64,000 nucleotides of DNA from Bacteroidales bacterium (GCA_028687995.1 JAQTZA010000006.1:180434-244433), one strand, 5' to 3'; shown: positions 36,298 to 45,522, counted from the first letter of the stretch. Translations and numbers: made by a program. The notes: generated by a model not told the origin, from the letters alone.

Positions 36298-36394
36298 AGA
36301 CGCAATGCTTTGCGTCTCATTTATTAATAAAAAATAATAAACCAACAATAAATGCTCTTAAAAAGTCCCCCTTTGGGGGATTGAGGGGGCTAAA
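36298..36394. repeat. Hairpin AGACGCAA/TTGCGTCT and GC-rich repeat before leuC
   Basis: Between leuA and leuC lie a short hairpin (36298-36317) and a GC-rich block (CCCCCTTTGGGGG with flanking GAGGGGGC near 36366-36391). The block ends ~13 bp before the leuC ATG. Confidence 0.6.
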
Positions 36395-36403
36395 GCTTTT
36401 AAT

Positions 36404-37795
36404 ATGAAAACATTATTTGACAAAATCTGGGACGCACACGTAGTGACTTCGGTAAACGACGGCCCAACACAATTGTACATCAACAGACACTTCTGTCACG
36501 AAGTAACAAGTCCGCAAGCATTCGACGGACTTCGCAAGCGTAACTTGAAAGTGCTGCGTCCAGAGAAAACCATCTGTACGCCTGACCACAACATTCCTAC
36601 CATCGATCAGGACAAACCAATTCAAGATCCCGTTTCTCGTTTCCAAGTAGATACTTTAACCAAAAACGCAAACGAATTTGGCGTCACGCTTTGGGGATTG
36701 GGACACAAGAAAAACGGTGTTGTACACGTCGTTGGACCAGAAAATGGTTTGACTTTGCCGGGCTCAACCATCGTTTGTGGCGATAGCCACACTTCTACCC
36801 ACGGTGCATTCGGCGCTATCGCATTCGGTATCGGAACAAGTGAAGTAGAAATGGTGCTCGCGTCGCAATGTATTCTTCAGCCTCGTCCAAAAACAATGCG
36901 CATCAACATCGAAGGCGAATTGGGAGATAAGGTAACTGCTAAAGATTTGGCTCTTTACATCATCGCACAACAAACTACCGGTGGTGCGACAGGTTATTTC
37001 GTAGAATACGCTGGTGCTGCTATTCGTGCCTTGAGCATGGAAGAGCGTATGACGGTTTGTAACCTCAGTATCGAAATGGGTGCTCGTGGTGGACTAATCG
37101 CTCCTGACGAAACTACATTTTCTTACGTAAAAGGCCGCGAATTCGCACCAAAAGGTGAGGAGTGGGACAAATCATTGGCCTACTGGCAAACATTAAAAAC
37201 CGATGAAGGTGCAAAATTCGACAAAGAGGTGACTTACCAAGCGGCAGACATCCAGCCAATGGTGACTTACGGAACGAATCCAGGTATGGGAATGGGCATC
37301 AACCAAAGCATCCCAACGCTCGAAAGCGTGGACGAAGCAGGTAAAATCTCGTACAAAAAATCGTTGGATTACATGGGCTTCGCAGCTGGTGAGAAAATAG
37401 AAGGCAAAGCCATCGACTACGTATTCCTCGGAAGCTGCACCAACGGTCGTATCGAAGATTTCCGTGCATTCGCCAACTTCGTAAAAGGCAAGAAAAAAGC
37501 CGACAACGTAATCGCGTGGTTAGTTCCGGGCTCTTGGGGTGTTGAGAAACAAATCCGTGAAGAAGGTTTGGACAAAATACTCGTTGAAGCAGGTTTCGCA
37601 CTCCGTCAACCGGGTTGCTCGGCTTGTCTGGCAATGAACGACGACAAAGTTCCAGCAGGGAAATACGCTGTTTCGACTTCTAACCGTAACTTCGAAGGTC
37701 GCCAAGGACCAGGTGCACGCACCATCCTCGCCGGTCCACTCGTAGCAGCGGCTGCAGCAGTAACGGGTAAGATTACGGATCCGAGGTCTCTTTAA
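36404..37795 (+). CDS. leuC: 3-isopropylmalate dehydratase large subunit
   Basis: 463 residues of the aconitase family with the [4Fe-4S] cysteines in [11 protein letters not shown] (~345) and in [10 protein letters not shown] (~405), and the substrate-binding motif [26 protein letters not shown] near residue 125. With LeuD it isomerises 2- to 3-isopropylmalate. The GC content and codon choice are a little higher than in leuA. Length matches the LeuC standard (~465). It is the second gene of the operon, 120 bp after leuA, with a GC-rich repeat between them. Confidence 0.97.
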   Translation: MKTLFDKIWDAHVVTSVNDGPTQLYINRHFCHEVTSPQAFDGLRKRNLKVLRPEKTICTPDHNIPTIDQDKPIQDPVSRFQVDTLTKNANEFGVTLWGLGHKKNGVVHVVGPENGLTLPGSTIVCGDSHTSTHGAFGAIAFGIGTSEVEMVLASQCILQPRPKTMRINIEGELGDKVTAKDLALYIIAQQTTGGATGYFVEYAGAAIRALSMEERMTVCNLSIEMGARGGLIAPDETTFSYVKGREFAPKGEEWDKSLAYWQTLKTDEGAKFDKEVTYQAADIQPMVTYGTNPGMGMGINQSIPTLESVDEAGKISYKKSLDYMGFAAGEKIEGKAIDYVFLGSCTNGRIEDFRAFANFVKGKKKADNVIAWLVPGSWGVEKQIREEGLDKILVEAGFALRQPGCSACLAMNDDKVPAGKYAVSTSNRNFEGRQGPGARTILAGPLVAAAAAVTGKITDPRSL

Positions 37796-37917
37796 AGACC
37801 TCCCCAACCCCTCCTAAGGAGGGGCTTGAAGATACAAAATACAATAATTCAAATTTTAAAATAATCCCAAAAATCGAATCTCCTCCCCTTGGGGGAGGTC
37901 GGGTGGGGTCTCAAATT
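37796..37917. repeat. Paired GC-rich repeats between leuC and leuD
   Basis: ACCTCCCCAACCCCTCCTAA with AGGAGGGG near 37798-37828, and TCCTCCCCTTGGGGGAGGTC with GGGTGGGGTC near 37880-37910, face each other across ~50 AT-rich bases. The second ends 8 bp before the leuD ATG, so the ribosome landing site is repeat-derived. Confidence 0.75.
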
Positions 37918-38499
37918 ATGGAAAAATTCACAACATTAACATCGACTTGCATTCCTCTTCCGATAGAGAACGTCGATACAGATCAAATTATTCCAGCTCG
38001 CTTTTTAAAGGCGACTACCCGCGAAGGTTTCGGCGACAATCTATTTGCCGACTGGCGTTACGATAAAGCAGGAAATCCAATTCCTTCGTTCATCCTCAAC
38101 AACCCTACCTTTAGTGGTCAGGTGTTGGTAGCAGGTAAAAACTTCGGAAGCGGATCGAGCCGCGAGCACGCTGCTTGGGCAATTGCAGGTTATGGGCTTA
38201 AAGTCGTAGTTTCGAGCTTTTTCGCAGATATTTTTAAAGGAAATGCGTTGAACAATGGTGTTTTGCCGGTTGTTGTAAGCGAAGGCTTTTTGGCAGAATT
38301 GTTTGCATCGATGGAGGCAGATCCAAAAGCGACAGTTACTGTGAACCTCGAAGCACAAACCATCGTGAACAATGCCAACGGCAAACAAGAGTCGTTCGAT
38401 ATTAATTCATACAAAAAAGGTTGTATGCTGAACGGTTTCGACGACATCGACTTTTTGCTCAGCAATAAAGATAAAATTGAAGCTTGGGAAGTGAAATAA
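37918..38499 (+). CDS. leuD: 3-isopropylmalate dehydratase small subunit
   Basis: 193 residues from the ATG at 37918 ([31 protein letters not shown]). An in-frame ATG at 37903 lies inside the GC-rich repeat and is disfavoured. The swivelling domain carries [22 protein letters not shown] and the expected NGVLP motif. It completes the isopropylmalate isomerase with LeuC. Length is standard. Confidence 0.95.
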   Translation: MEKFTTLTSTCIPLPIENVDTDQIIPARFLKATTREGFGDNLFADWRYDKAGNPIPSFILNNPTFSGQVLVAGKNFGSGSSREHAAWAIAGYGLKVVVSSFFADIFKGNALNNGVLPVVVSEGFLAELFASMEADPKATVTVNLEAQTIVNNANGKQESFDINSYKKGCMLNGFDDIDFLLSNKDKIEAWEVK

Positions 38500-38600
38500 A
38501 TGCGCCAATTATTCGATGTGCCAATTATTCGATTAAAAATGAATTCGGTACAGACCACATTGGCATATTGGCACATTAATACAATTGGCAAATTAGTAAA
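38500..38600. repeat. Short imperfect repeats between leuD and the next synthase gene
   Basis: TGCCAATTATTCGAT-like segments occur twice (38501-38533), and ATTGGCA repeats occur three times (about 38560-38590). They are short, AT-rich and non-coding. Confidence 0.5.
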
Positions 38601-38603
38601 ATC

Positions 38604-40121
38604 ATGAAAATAGAGATAATGGACACCACCTTGCGTGATGGAGAACAGACCTCCGGGGTTTCTTTTGCAGCGCAGGAAAAATTGAGCATTGCCCGACTAC
38701 TCCTTGAGGAGTTGAAAGTGGATCGTATCGAGATTGCATCTGCTAGAGTCTCCGAGGGGGAATATCAGGCCGTTTCACGAGTCATCGAATGGGCAACAAA
38801 ACGAGGGTTTCTTGATAAAATCGAGGTACTTGGTTTTGTTGATGGCGGTGTTTCTATCAAATGGTTAAAAGATTCTGGTTGTCGGGTGCTTAATTTGCTT
38901 TGCAAGGGTTCTCTCAATCATTGTGAGCACCAACTTCGAAAAACTCCTGAGCAGCATTTGAAAGATATTCAGGCAACCATTGCATTAGCCAAAGCGAACG
39001 ATGTAGATGTAAATATCTATCTCGAGGATTGGTCGAATGGAATGATAACTTCACCAGAATATGTTTTTCAATTGGTGGATACCCTTCAACATGAACCGTT
39101 GAAACGAATCATGCTTCCCGATACGCTTGGCGTTTTAAACCCTTATAATACTTTCGATTTTTGCAAAATGATGATCGAACGTTACCCGAATGTTCATTTC
39201 GATTTTCACGCACACAACGACTACGATTTGGCTACAGCTAATGTGTTTTCGGCTGTGAAGGCAGGTGTAAAAGGAATACACGTAACGGTAAACGGACTTG
39301 GAGAACGTGCGGGTAACGCACCTATTTCGAGCGTGATACCAGTTCTACACGATCAATTGAAAGTGGAAACCAACATCAATGAGCAAAGTGTAAACAATGT
39401 AAGTCGCATCGTTGAGTCGTATGCGGGTATTCGGATTCCATCAAACAAACCAGTTATTGGAGATAATGTTTTTACTCAATGTGCGGGTATTCATGCCGAT
39501 GGTGATAGTAAAAATAACCTATATTTTAACGAATTGTTGCCTGAAAGATTTGGCCGAACTCGTGAGTATGCCCTTGGGAAAACGTCAGGGAAAGCCAATA
39601 TTCGAAAAAATTTAGAAGAATTGGGCATTGACTTAGATGAAGACTCAATCCGTAAAATTACCGATAGAATTATCGAATTAGGTGATAAAAAGGAGATTGT
39701 TACGCCAGAAGATTTACCATATATCATATCTGATGTGTTGAAACAAGATGTGCTTGAGAATAAAATTCAAATACTCAACTACTCACTCTCTTTGACACAA
39801 GGGTTAAAACCAATTGCATCGCTTTTAATAGAGATTAATGGGAAATCTTATGAGTCTGCGGCGAGAGGTGATGGACAATACGATGCTTTTGTAAGAGCGT
39901 TACGCAAAATATACAAAGATCAACTAAACCGCGATTTTCCAATGTTAATAAACTATTCGGTGAGTATTCCGCCAGGCGGAAGAACTGATGCGTTGGTGCA
40001 AACGATGATTTCTTGGGAATACAAAGGTATAGAGTTCAAAACTCGTGGACTGGATGGTGACCAAACAGAGGCAGCCATCAAAGCAACAATTAAAATGCTG
40101 AACAAGATTGAAAATATGTGA
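38604..40121 (+). CDS. LeuA-family acyltransferase, probable (R)-citramalate synthase
   Basis: 505 residues: a catalytic barrel with [41 protein letters not shown] and GERAGNAPISSV, and the C-terminal regulatory domain (~385-505). The [15 protein letters not shown]-terminus and shorter substrate loop resemble CimA-type enzymes, which condense pyruvate and acetyl-CoA to citramalate, the start of isoleucine synthesis by the threonine-independent route. LeuC and LeuD would process citramalate as well. An isopropylmalate synthase paralogue is the alternative. It is the last gene of the leu operon; leuB is not present. Confidence 0.75.
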   Translation: MKIEIMDTTLRDGEQTSGVSFAAQEKLSIARLLLEELKVDRIEIASARVSEGEYQAVSRVIEWATKRGFLDKIEVLGFVDGGVSIKWLKDSGCRVLNLLCKGSLNHCEHQLRKTPEQHLKDIQATIALAKANDVDVNIYLEDWSNGMITSPEYVFQLVDTLQHEPLKRIMLPDTLGVLNPYNTFDFCKMMIERYPNVHFDFHAHNDYDLATANVFSAVKAGVKGIHVTVNGLGERAGNAPISSVIPVLHDQLKVETNINEQSVNNVSRIVESYAGIRIPSNKPVIGDNVFTQCAGIHADGDSKNNLYFNELLPERFGRTREYALGKTSGKANIRKNLEELGIDLDEDSIRKITDRIIELGDKKEIVTPEDLPYIISDVLKQDVLENKIQILNYSLSLTQGLKPIASLLIEINGKSYESAARGDGQYDAFVRALRKIYKDQLNRDFPMLINYSVSIPPGGRTDALVQTMISWEYKGIEFKTRGLDGDQTEAAIKATIKMLNKIENM

Positions 40122-40138
40122 GATTATTCTGATAATAA

Positions 40139-40172
40139 ATGAAAAGGTATCTTTGAAAAAGGATGCCTTTTT
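40139..40172 (+). terminator. Weak terminator at the end of the leu operon
   Basis: AAAAGGTATC can pair with GGATGCCTTTT, followed by a T run ending near 40172. The stem contains a wobble pair. Confidence 0.5.
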
Positions 40173-40285
40173 TAGTGCCATTTAATCTGTAATAATTCCA
40201 AATTTATAAGGTGACAGCATTATTTAGGATTATCAATCTCTTTTCTTCGTAAGTTTGTATTTATTATTTCTAAAAACGATTCTTT

Positions 40286-41281
40286 GTGACCGAAGCTCAA
40301 ATTAAAATTTCAGTTCAGAAAACGATTCTGACCTTTTCTGCCATTCTTTTGATTGGTAAGTTTATCGCTTTTTTCTTAACCAATTCAGTTGGTATCTTAA
40401 CCGATGCCATGGAGAGTATTGTCAATGTAACAGCTGGAGTCATTAGTTTAATCAGTTTGTATATTTCTAGCAAGCCGAAAGACGAAGATCATCCTTTCGG
40501 CCACGGAAAAATTGAACTAATCTCCGCTTCAGTGGAGGCTGTGTTGATAATTTTAGCAGGTGGTTTAATCATCTATGAAGGTTTGAAAAGAGTGATTCAT
40601 CCTACTACAATTGAATTCAATAATATAGGATTGATTATTGTTGCAGCTGCGGGATTAATTAACTATTTATTGGGCTGGTATAGTATTCGTGTAGGCAAGA
40701 AACATCGCTCTATGGCGTTAATAGCCGGAGGGAAGCACCTGCAATCTGATACCTATTCATCTATAGGATTAGTATTGGGCTTGATACTGCTTTATGTGAC
40801 CAAAATTTCGTGGATCGACAGTGGTCTTGCCTTTATTTTTGGTGGAGTTATTCTCTTTACTGGTTTAGGTATTTTGCGAAATACCATTGAAAACTTGATG
40901 GATAAAACCGATCAGAGAGTGTTGGATCTTTTGTTAGAAACCATTATTCGAAATAGAAAAAGTTATTGGATGGACATTCATAATCTTAAAATGATAAAGA
41001 ATGGCGCCACATATTATGTCAATTGTGACCTGACGATACCGTGGTTTTATACTATCCGTCAAGGACATGTGATATGTGACGAAATCGAAGAAATTATTTT
41101 TAAAGAGATGCCAGAGAATATAAATCTTTCTGTGCACTCCGATCCTTGTAAAATACATCAATGCAGTGGTTGCATTATGGAGGATTGTGAACACCGGACT
41201 GAACCGTTAAATAAACCACTTGAATTTACCATTGACCTCATTACTTATTCTTCTGATAAAAGTCAAAAATTCAAGAAGTAA
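40286..41281 (+). CDS. Cation diffusion facilitator transporter with cysteine-rich tail
   Basis: 331 residues beginning with a GTG codon (VTEAQIKISVQK read as M). Six membrane segments follow, with LTDAMESIVN in TM2 and GKHLQSDTYSS in TM5 (HxxxD metal site). A cytoplasmic domain follows from ~205. The tail contains the cysteines of DPCKIHQCSGCIMEDCEHR at ~290-310, a compact likely metal-binding cluster. CDF proteins export Zn, Fe, Mn or Co with a proton gradient; the metal is not predictable. No ATG start is available nearby. The gene is not clearly in an operon. Confidence 0.87.
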   Translation: MTEAQIKISVQKTILTFSAILLIGKFIAFFLTNSVGILTDAMESIVNVTAGVISLISLYISSKPKDEDHPFGHGKIELISASVEAVLIILAGGLIIYEGLKRVIHPTTIEFNNIGLIIVAAAGLINYLLGWYSIRVGKKHRSMALIAGGKHLQSDTYSSIGLVLGLILLYVTKISWIDSGLAFIFGGVILFTGLGILRNTIENLMDKTDQRVLDLLLETIIRNRKSYWMDIHNLKMIKNGATYYVNCDLTIPWFYTIRQGHVICDEIEEIIFKEMPENINLSVHSDPCKIHQCSGCIMEDCEHRTEPLNKPLEFTIDLITYSSDKSQKFKK

Positions 41282-41362
41282 AATTCAGAACTCACTTTTA
41301 TTTTAAATATTTCGCTATTTTTGTCGTATACATTCCAGTATGTATAATGAACGACTTTAGAA

Positions 41363-42058
41363 ATGGAGAATTCTGACAGATTATCGATAAAAGAGTGGGC
41401 AGAAGCAGATCGTCCGCGAGAAAAGATGATGCTAAAAGGAGCTGGCACCCTGAGTGATGCGGAGCTGATGGCCATACTCATCGGATCGGGCAATCGCAGG
41501 GAAACAGCAGTTGAACTATCTCGTCGCATACTGCAAAGCACCGACAATAACCTCAATCAATTGGGTAAATATCAACTCAACGATCTTACAAAATTTTCGG
41601 GAATTGGTGAAGCAAAAGCCATCACAATATTGGCTGCATTAGAGTTGGGGCGGCGGAGAAAGCTCTCTGAAGCAATGCAACGGGATCAGATTGAGGGAAG
41701 TCACTCTGTTTATGCAATCTTTCATCCCATTTTGGCAGACATTCCTTACGAAGAGTTTTGGGTGTTGCTGCTCAACCAATCGAACCGGGTAATCAATCGC
41801 GTAAAAATCAGTCAGGGTGGTGTGGCAGCAACGGTCGTTGACGTCAAATTAATTCTGAAATCGGCTTTGATTGAACTTTCACCGGCGATAATCCTCTGCC
41901 ACAATCATCCTTCCGGCAATAAAATTCCAAGCGGAAACGACGATTCGCTGACCGAAAAAATAAAACGAGCGGCCAAAGAGATGGACATTCGGGTACTCGA
42001 CCATGTGATTGTTTGCGACGGAAGTTATTACAGTTATGCCGACGAGGGAAAGTTGTAG
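41363..42058 (+). CDS. radC: RadC family JAB-domain protein
   Basis: 231 residues: an N-terminal helix-hairpin-helix region (LSDAELMAILIGSGN, FSGIGEAKAITILAALELGRR) and a JAB1/MPN domain with the zinc motif HNHPSGNKIPSGND (~180). The name comes from DNA repair screens, but the original radC assignment proved wrong and the function is unsettled; a role in DNA processing is suggested by mobile-element relatives. Length and motifs are standard. The start codon at 41363 precedes a normal RadC N-terminus. Confidence 0.92.
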   Translation: MENSDRLSIKEWAEADRPREKMMLKGAGTLSDAELMAILIGSGNRRETAVELSRRILQSTDNNLNQLGKYQLNDLTKFSGIGEAKAITILAALELGRRRKLSEAMQRDQIEGSHSVYAIFHPILADIPYEEFWVLLLNQSNRVINRVKISQGGVAATVVDVKLILKSALIELSPAIILCHNHPSGNKIPSGNDDSLTEKIKRAAKEMDIRVLDHVIVCDGSYYSYADEGKL

Positions 42059-42178
42059 AAAAACAATGCGATTGCAATCCAGACTGAACAAAACCACTGT
42101 TTTCCCGTTGGAATTAAATGACTATTTTTGTTGTCTCAATTAGCATTACTCACATAACGAATCACTTACAAATCAAAT

Positions 42179-42496
42179 ATGGAAAATAACTTTCTTATTC
42201 TCGAAGAGCGCATCATCAAGATGCTCAAGATGGTATTCGATCCCGAAATTCCGGTAAATATATACGACCTTGGCTTAATCTACAACGTGGATATTGACGA
42301 CGAAAAGAACGTCAAAATATTGATGACACTGACTGCTCCCAACTGCCCAGCGGCAGACTTTATTGTGGAAGATGTGCGTATCAAAGTAGAAGGCATCGAT
42401 GAAGTGAAGGATGTGGAAATCGAATTGACATTCGAGCCCACCTGGGACAAAGAGATGATGAGCGAAGAGGCCAAACTGGAACTCGGATTTTTGTAA
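42179..42496 (+). CDS. DUF59/MIP18 family iron-sulfur assembly protein (SufT-like)
   Basis: 105 residues of the MIP18 family: MLKMVFDPEIPVNIYDLGLIYNV at the N-terminus, then LTLTAPNCPAADFIVEDVRIKVEGI with the conserved cysteine, and VEIELTFEPTWDKEMMSEEAKLELGFL at the end. Members help mature Fe-S proteins. It lies between radC and lpxH with a GC-rich repeat after it. The assignment is to a family; the client protein is unknown. Confidence 0.9.
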   Translation: MENNFLILEERIIKMLKMVFDPEIPVNIYDLGLIYNVDIDDEKNVKILMTLTAPNCPAADFIVEDVRIKVEGIDEVKDVEIELTFEPTWDKEMMSEEAKLELGFL

Positions 42497-42499
42497 TAT

Positions 42500-42542
42500 A
42501 AACCTCTCCCTAAATCCCTCCCCACAAGGGAGGGACTTAAAA
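42500..42542. repeat. GC-rich hairpin repeat before lpxH
   Basis: ACCTCTCCCTAAATCCCTCC with CACAAGGGAGGG form a palindromic block whose 3' arm, GGGAGGGACTT, stands ~10 bp from the lpxH start codon. Confidence 0.65.
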
Positions 42543-42547
42543 AACTT

Positions 42548-43303
42548 ATGACTCTAAAAAAGAAAATCTATTTTGCCTCCGATGCACACTTTGGTGCCAA
42601 GACGTTGAAGAACTCGATCGAGAACGAAAAACGGTTTGTGCGTTGGCTCGACAGCATCAAGCACGATGCCGAAGCAGTCTATTTGGTGGGCGACATGATT
42701 GACTTTTGGTTCGAATACAAGCACGTAGTGCCCAAAGGATTCACTCGTTTCCTTGGAAAATTGGCAGAGCTCACCGATATGGGTGTGGAAGTGCACTGGT
42801 TTATTGGCAACCATGATATTTGGATTTTTGGATATATTCAACAAGAGACGGGCGCTATCGTGCACCACCAACCACTCATCAAAGAGTTCAACGGTAAGAA
42901 ATTCTTTATCGGACACGGAGATGGATTGGGCGACAATTCGGTGGCATTCAAAATGATTAGAACGGTTTTTCATAGCAAATTGGCACAACGCATGTTTAGC
43001 TGGATTCATCCCGATGGCGCCATATCATTTGCCTTGGGTTGGTCGAAAAGCAGTCGTGAAAGTGGTAGCCGTGAGTACAAAGATTACCTCGGAGAAGACA
43101 AAGAGCATTTGGTCGTTTATGCCAAGGAGTTTCTGAAAAGTCAACCCGAAATCAACTTCTTTATCTTTGGTCACCGACACATTATGCTCGACTTGATGCT
43201 CAGTCGCACCAGCCGCGTAGTGATACTGGGTGATTGGATCCAGTTTTTCTCGTATGCCGTGTGGGATGGTCACGATATTCAATTGGAGCAGTTTGAAGTG
43301 TAA
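42548..43303 (+). CDS. lpxH: UDP-2,3-diacylglucosamine diphosphatase
   Basis: 251 residues of the calcineurin-like phosphoesterase fold: YFASDAHFGA (metal DxH), VYLVGDMIDFWFEY (GDxxD), IGNHDIW (GNHD), FIGHGDGLGD and FGHRHIM (GHxH). It cleaves UDP-2,3-diacyl-GlcN to lipid X and UMP in lipid A synthesis at the inner membrane. The FEYKHV insert and length fit Bacteroidota LpxH. The start used is the first ATG after the repeat; it precedes the first beta strand by six residues. Confidence 0.92.
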   Translation: MTLKKKIYFASDAHFGAKTLKNSIENEKRFVRWLDSIKHDAEAVYLVGDMIDFWFEYKHVVPKGFTRFLGKLAELTDMGVEVHWFIGNHDIWIFGYIQQETGAIVHHQPLIKEFNGKKFFIGHGDGLGDNSVAFKMIRTVFHSKLAQRMFSWIHPDGAISFALGWSKSSRESGSREYKDYLGEDKEHLVVYAKEFLKSQPEINFFIFGHRHIMLDLMLSRTSRVVILGDWIQFFSYAVWDGHDIQLEQFEV

Positions 43304-43356
43304 TCCTCTTGGCACACAGATGACACTGAATTGAATCGATAGACACTGATAAAACT

Positions 43357-43397
43357 AAAATGCCCAATCTTTTTCATCGGAGATTGGGCATTTTTTG
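43357..43397. terminator. Bidirectional terminator between lpxH and the deaminase operon
   Basis: AAATGCCCAATCT and AGATTGGGCATTT pair over 13 bp around a 10-nt loop, with T runs on both strands. Confidence 0.85.
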
Positions 43398-43421
43398 TGT
43401 TCAAAAAACATTAGGTATCTA

Positions 43422-43598
43422 TTAGAATTCTTTTTTATATAGCGAAAGAATTTTTTGAGAAGCTTGCATTTCATTCATGCTATTTTTAGCATGAATCGAA
43501 ATAATTCTTGTTTCTTTATTGATAATAACAGTTGTATGATTATCTTTCTTAACACTTTTCTGTGTATCAAAACTATCAAATCTTACTATCTTTTCCAT
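43422..43598 (-). CDS. Small ORF downstream of the dCTP deaminase gene (58 aa)
   Basis: An ATG at 43598 opens a 58-codon frame ending at TAA 43422: it starts MEKIVRFDSFDTQKSVKKDN and ends QKILSLYKKEF. The residues are polar, with strands TTVIINKETRIISIH (about 22-36) and a C-terminal helix. It begins 54 bp after the deaminase stop on the same strand and sits before the shared terminator, so it is likely co-transcribed. It has no family I recognise. Whether it regulates, completes or merely follows the deaminase is unknown. Confidence 0.55.
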   Translation of the reverse strand: MEKIVRFDSFDTQKSVKKDNHTTVIINKETRIISIHAKNSMNEMQASQKILSLYKKEF

Positions 43599-43652
43599 TT
43601 GTATTATTGTAATTACGATTTGTAATCTATCTGCAAATATAATATCTATTTC

Positions 43653-45203
43653 TCAAATGCCAATTTTTTCTTCAACTGATTTTAGATAATGTGTTTCTTT
43701 TTCTGGAAGTGATTCTAGATGTACCTGATGTTTTGGTTTAAGGTTCTTCTTATCTTGATTTTTAATTTTTTCTTTTCTATCATCAGTAATTAATTGAAAG
43801 AATTTGATAAATGATTTGGGCGCAACACCTTCATACATAAGAATTTTAACTTTGCCTTCTTTAGCTTTATCGCCTTCATCTTCTGTGATTGCATCTTTAT
43901 GTAATTCTAAACAAAGACTTTTGCTATATGGTTCAATATAATATACATATTCTATACCAGCCATAATAATATGTCTTGCACAATTATGACATGGATATGT
44001 TGTTGTGTAAAGTTTTCCATTTAGCATTTTATCTCCTGTCCTTTGGCTACCAACTATAATTGCATGCATTTCTGCATGAACTGATCTACCGAACTCAGTC
44101 AAGTCATTTATGCCATTCTTTTTAAGAATATCACGAACAATTGAACCTTGATCAGCTATTGCTGTAGTTTTTTGGTTTTTTGGAATTTTTATAATCCCTT
44201 TTTCGTTTAGGTCATTAATGATATTATCTATCATATCCTTTTTTCGGTTCGAACTTGTACACAATTTCCATCCTTCACAGAAACATCTTTGATCTTTAAC
44301 GTCAGTGCTTAAATAAACACCCCCTCCAAATCGAGGCACATCATTCCAGCCAAGTGACAATGTGTTTCCATTTTTGTCTGTAATACAGGCTCCAACTTGC
44401 CTTGATAAACAAGCTGAATTTGCCGCAGCCGCAGCCGCTTGAAACATTGCATTTTCATCTGCATTAGGTGTATTAACCCCAAAGTCAAATATCAGATTGA
44501 CAAAATAATTAAGTTTATTCTTTAACTTTAAATCATCCTTAGGTTCACGGATAAAAAAATCAGATTCGACAAACACATTGCGAAGCTTTTGTCCATGATC
44601 TATTCTTGAATCATTATCTCTTTTTATTAAATCTGGTATTTTTGAATAATGTGATGAATTTATCTTAGCCTTAAGATTATTTGCCCTTTCGTGTTCAGGA
44701 GAAAAAACACCAATCAAATAGAAGCTTGTTCCATAAACTTTCTGAAAAGACTTTAATTCATCAGGATGTTTTATGGAATTTATAATAAAACATTTCCTCC
44801 ATGAATGAAATTCTCTATTATTGAGTTTTTCTTCAGGTGTAGATTGTGCTCTTTTTATTGATATATCTTTTATTGCAGACGATGCAAGGAAATTCGTTCC
44901 CTTTTTACTTCTTATTTCATCTCCATGATCCATACCGAAAACAATCCGCTCATATTCTTCACTTGAAATAGGTTTGTTTTCGCCTTTAAAAATAAAATCG
45001 CTTAATCTTATTTCTTCACAATCATAGCCATATTCATTTCCTAGAATATCCTTCAAATTCTTTGTTATTGCTTGTAGATTAGTTCCAAGTTGACCACATA
45101 AACCGATTATCAATTCCTCGGTGTGGTAGAAATCAAGTATATCGGTGGGGTTATCTGATTTCTTTTCAGATTGCGATTCTGTACGTAGTTTTGGTGCACC
45201 CAT
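43653..45203 (-). CDS. Probable anti-phage dCTP deaminase (kinase-like domain plus deaminase)
   Basis: 516 residues. A P-loop NTPase-like N-terminal domain has GLCGQLGTN at 34-42. A ~200-residue middle section follows, then a C-terminal zinc-dependent cytidine/dCMP deaminase with HAE (His376, Glu378) and PCHNC (Cys405, Cys408). This two-domain layout and the ~500-residue length match the defence dCTP deaminases that destroy dCTP upon infection and starve phage replication; housekeeping dCMP deaminases are only ~150 residues. The gene is AT-rich compared with its neighbours and stands alone between lpxH and gpmI, suggesting acquisition. A small ORF follows. Function rests on architecture only. 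Confidence 0.8.
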   Translation of the reverse strand: MGAPKLRTESQSEKKSDNPTDILDFYHTEELIIGLCGQLGTNLQAITKNLKDILGNEYGYDCEEIRLSDFIFKGENKPISSEEYERIVFGMDHGDEIRSKKGTNFLASSAIKDISIKRAQSTPEEKLNNREFHSWRKCFIINSIKHPDELKSFQKVYGTSFYLIGVFSPEHERANNLKAKINSSHYSKIPDLIKRDNDSRIDHGQKLRNVFVESDFFIREPKDDLKLKNKLNYFVNLIFDFGVNTPNADENAMFQAAAAAANSACLSRQVGACITDKNGNTLSLGWNDVPRFGGGVYLSTDVKDQRCFCEGWKLCTSSNRKKDMIDNIINDLNEKGIIKIPKNQKTTAIADQGSIVRDILKKNGINDLTEFGRSVHAEMHAIIVGSQRTGDKMLNGKLYTTTYPCHNCARHIIMAGIEYVYYIEPYSKSLCLELHKDAITEDEGDKAKEGKVKILMYEGVAPKSFIKFFQLITDDRKEKIKNQDKKNLKPKHQVHLESLPEKETHYLKSVEEKIGI

Positions 45204-45293
45204 ATTGTGTAAATATTAACTGTAATTTTTCCATAAATATCATCAGAACCTATCAACACGAGGTATGTCCTGGTATTTCAATCCTTAGAAATG

Positions 45294-45301
45294 CAAAAAT
45301 A
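45294..45301 (-). promoter_or_regulatory. -7 box for the deaminase operon
   Basis: The minus strand reads TATTTTTG, matching TAnnTTTG, 90 bp before the deaminase ATG; the leader between has no obvious structure. Confidence 0.4.
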
Positions 45302-45429
45302 TAAAATGATTTTAGATACTCGAACAAAAAAAATGATATTATAAAACATTATTTGGAATTTAATCGAAGAAACTGTTCATTTTAACTAAAAAGAGTATTT
45401 TGTTGTATGAAGAAGGCTATCATTTTTGC

Positions 45430-45522
45430 GTGAGGGATAGCAGCGGAAAGCCCACAGCCCCGTATTTCGGGGCGAGGACTTGCAGCGGATAGCCCGACCC
45501 GAGGATGCGAGGGGCGCGCCCA
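45430..45522. repeat. Dispersed-type GC-rich repeat (AGCGGAAAGCCC / AGCGGATAGCCC)
   Basis: TGAGGGATAGCAGCGGAAAGC begins a ~93-bp GC-rich block in otherwise AT-rich DNA. It contains CCCCGTATTTCGGGG as a hairpin, a second half TGCAGCGGATAGCCCGACCC and an end GAGGGGCGCGCCC. I recall the same block between genes in many other Bacteroidota genomes. Only one copy lies in this window. The remainder of 45204-45687 holds the deaminase promoter and the gpmI promoter. Confidence 0.65.

Noticed and set aside
43653..45203. Ordinary dCMP deaminase (ComEB-type)
   Set aside because: It is more than three times too long and carries an N-terminal P-loop-like domain, which fits the defence family instead.
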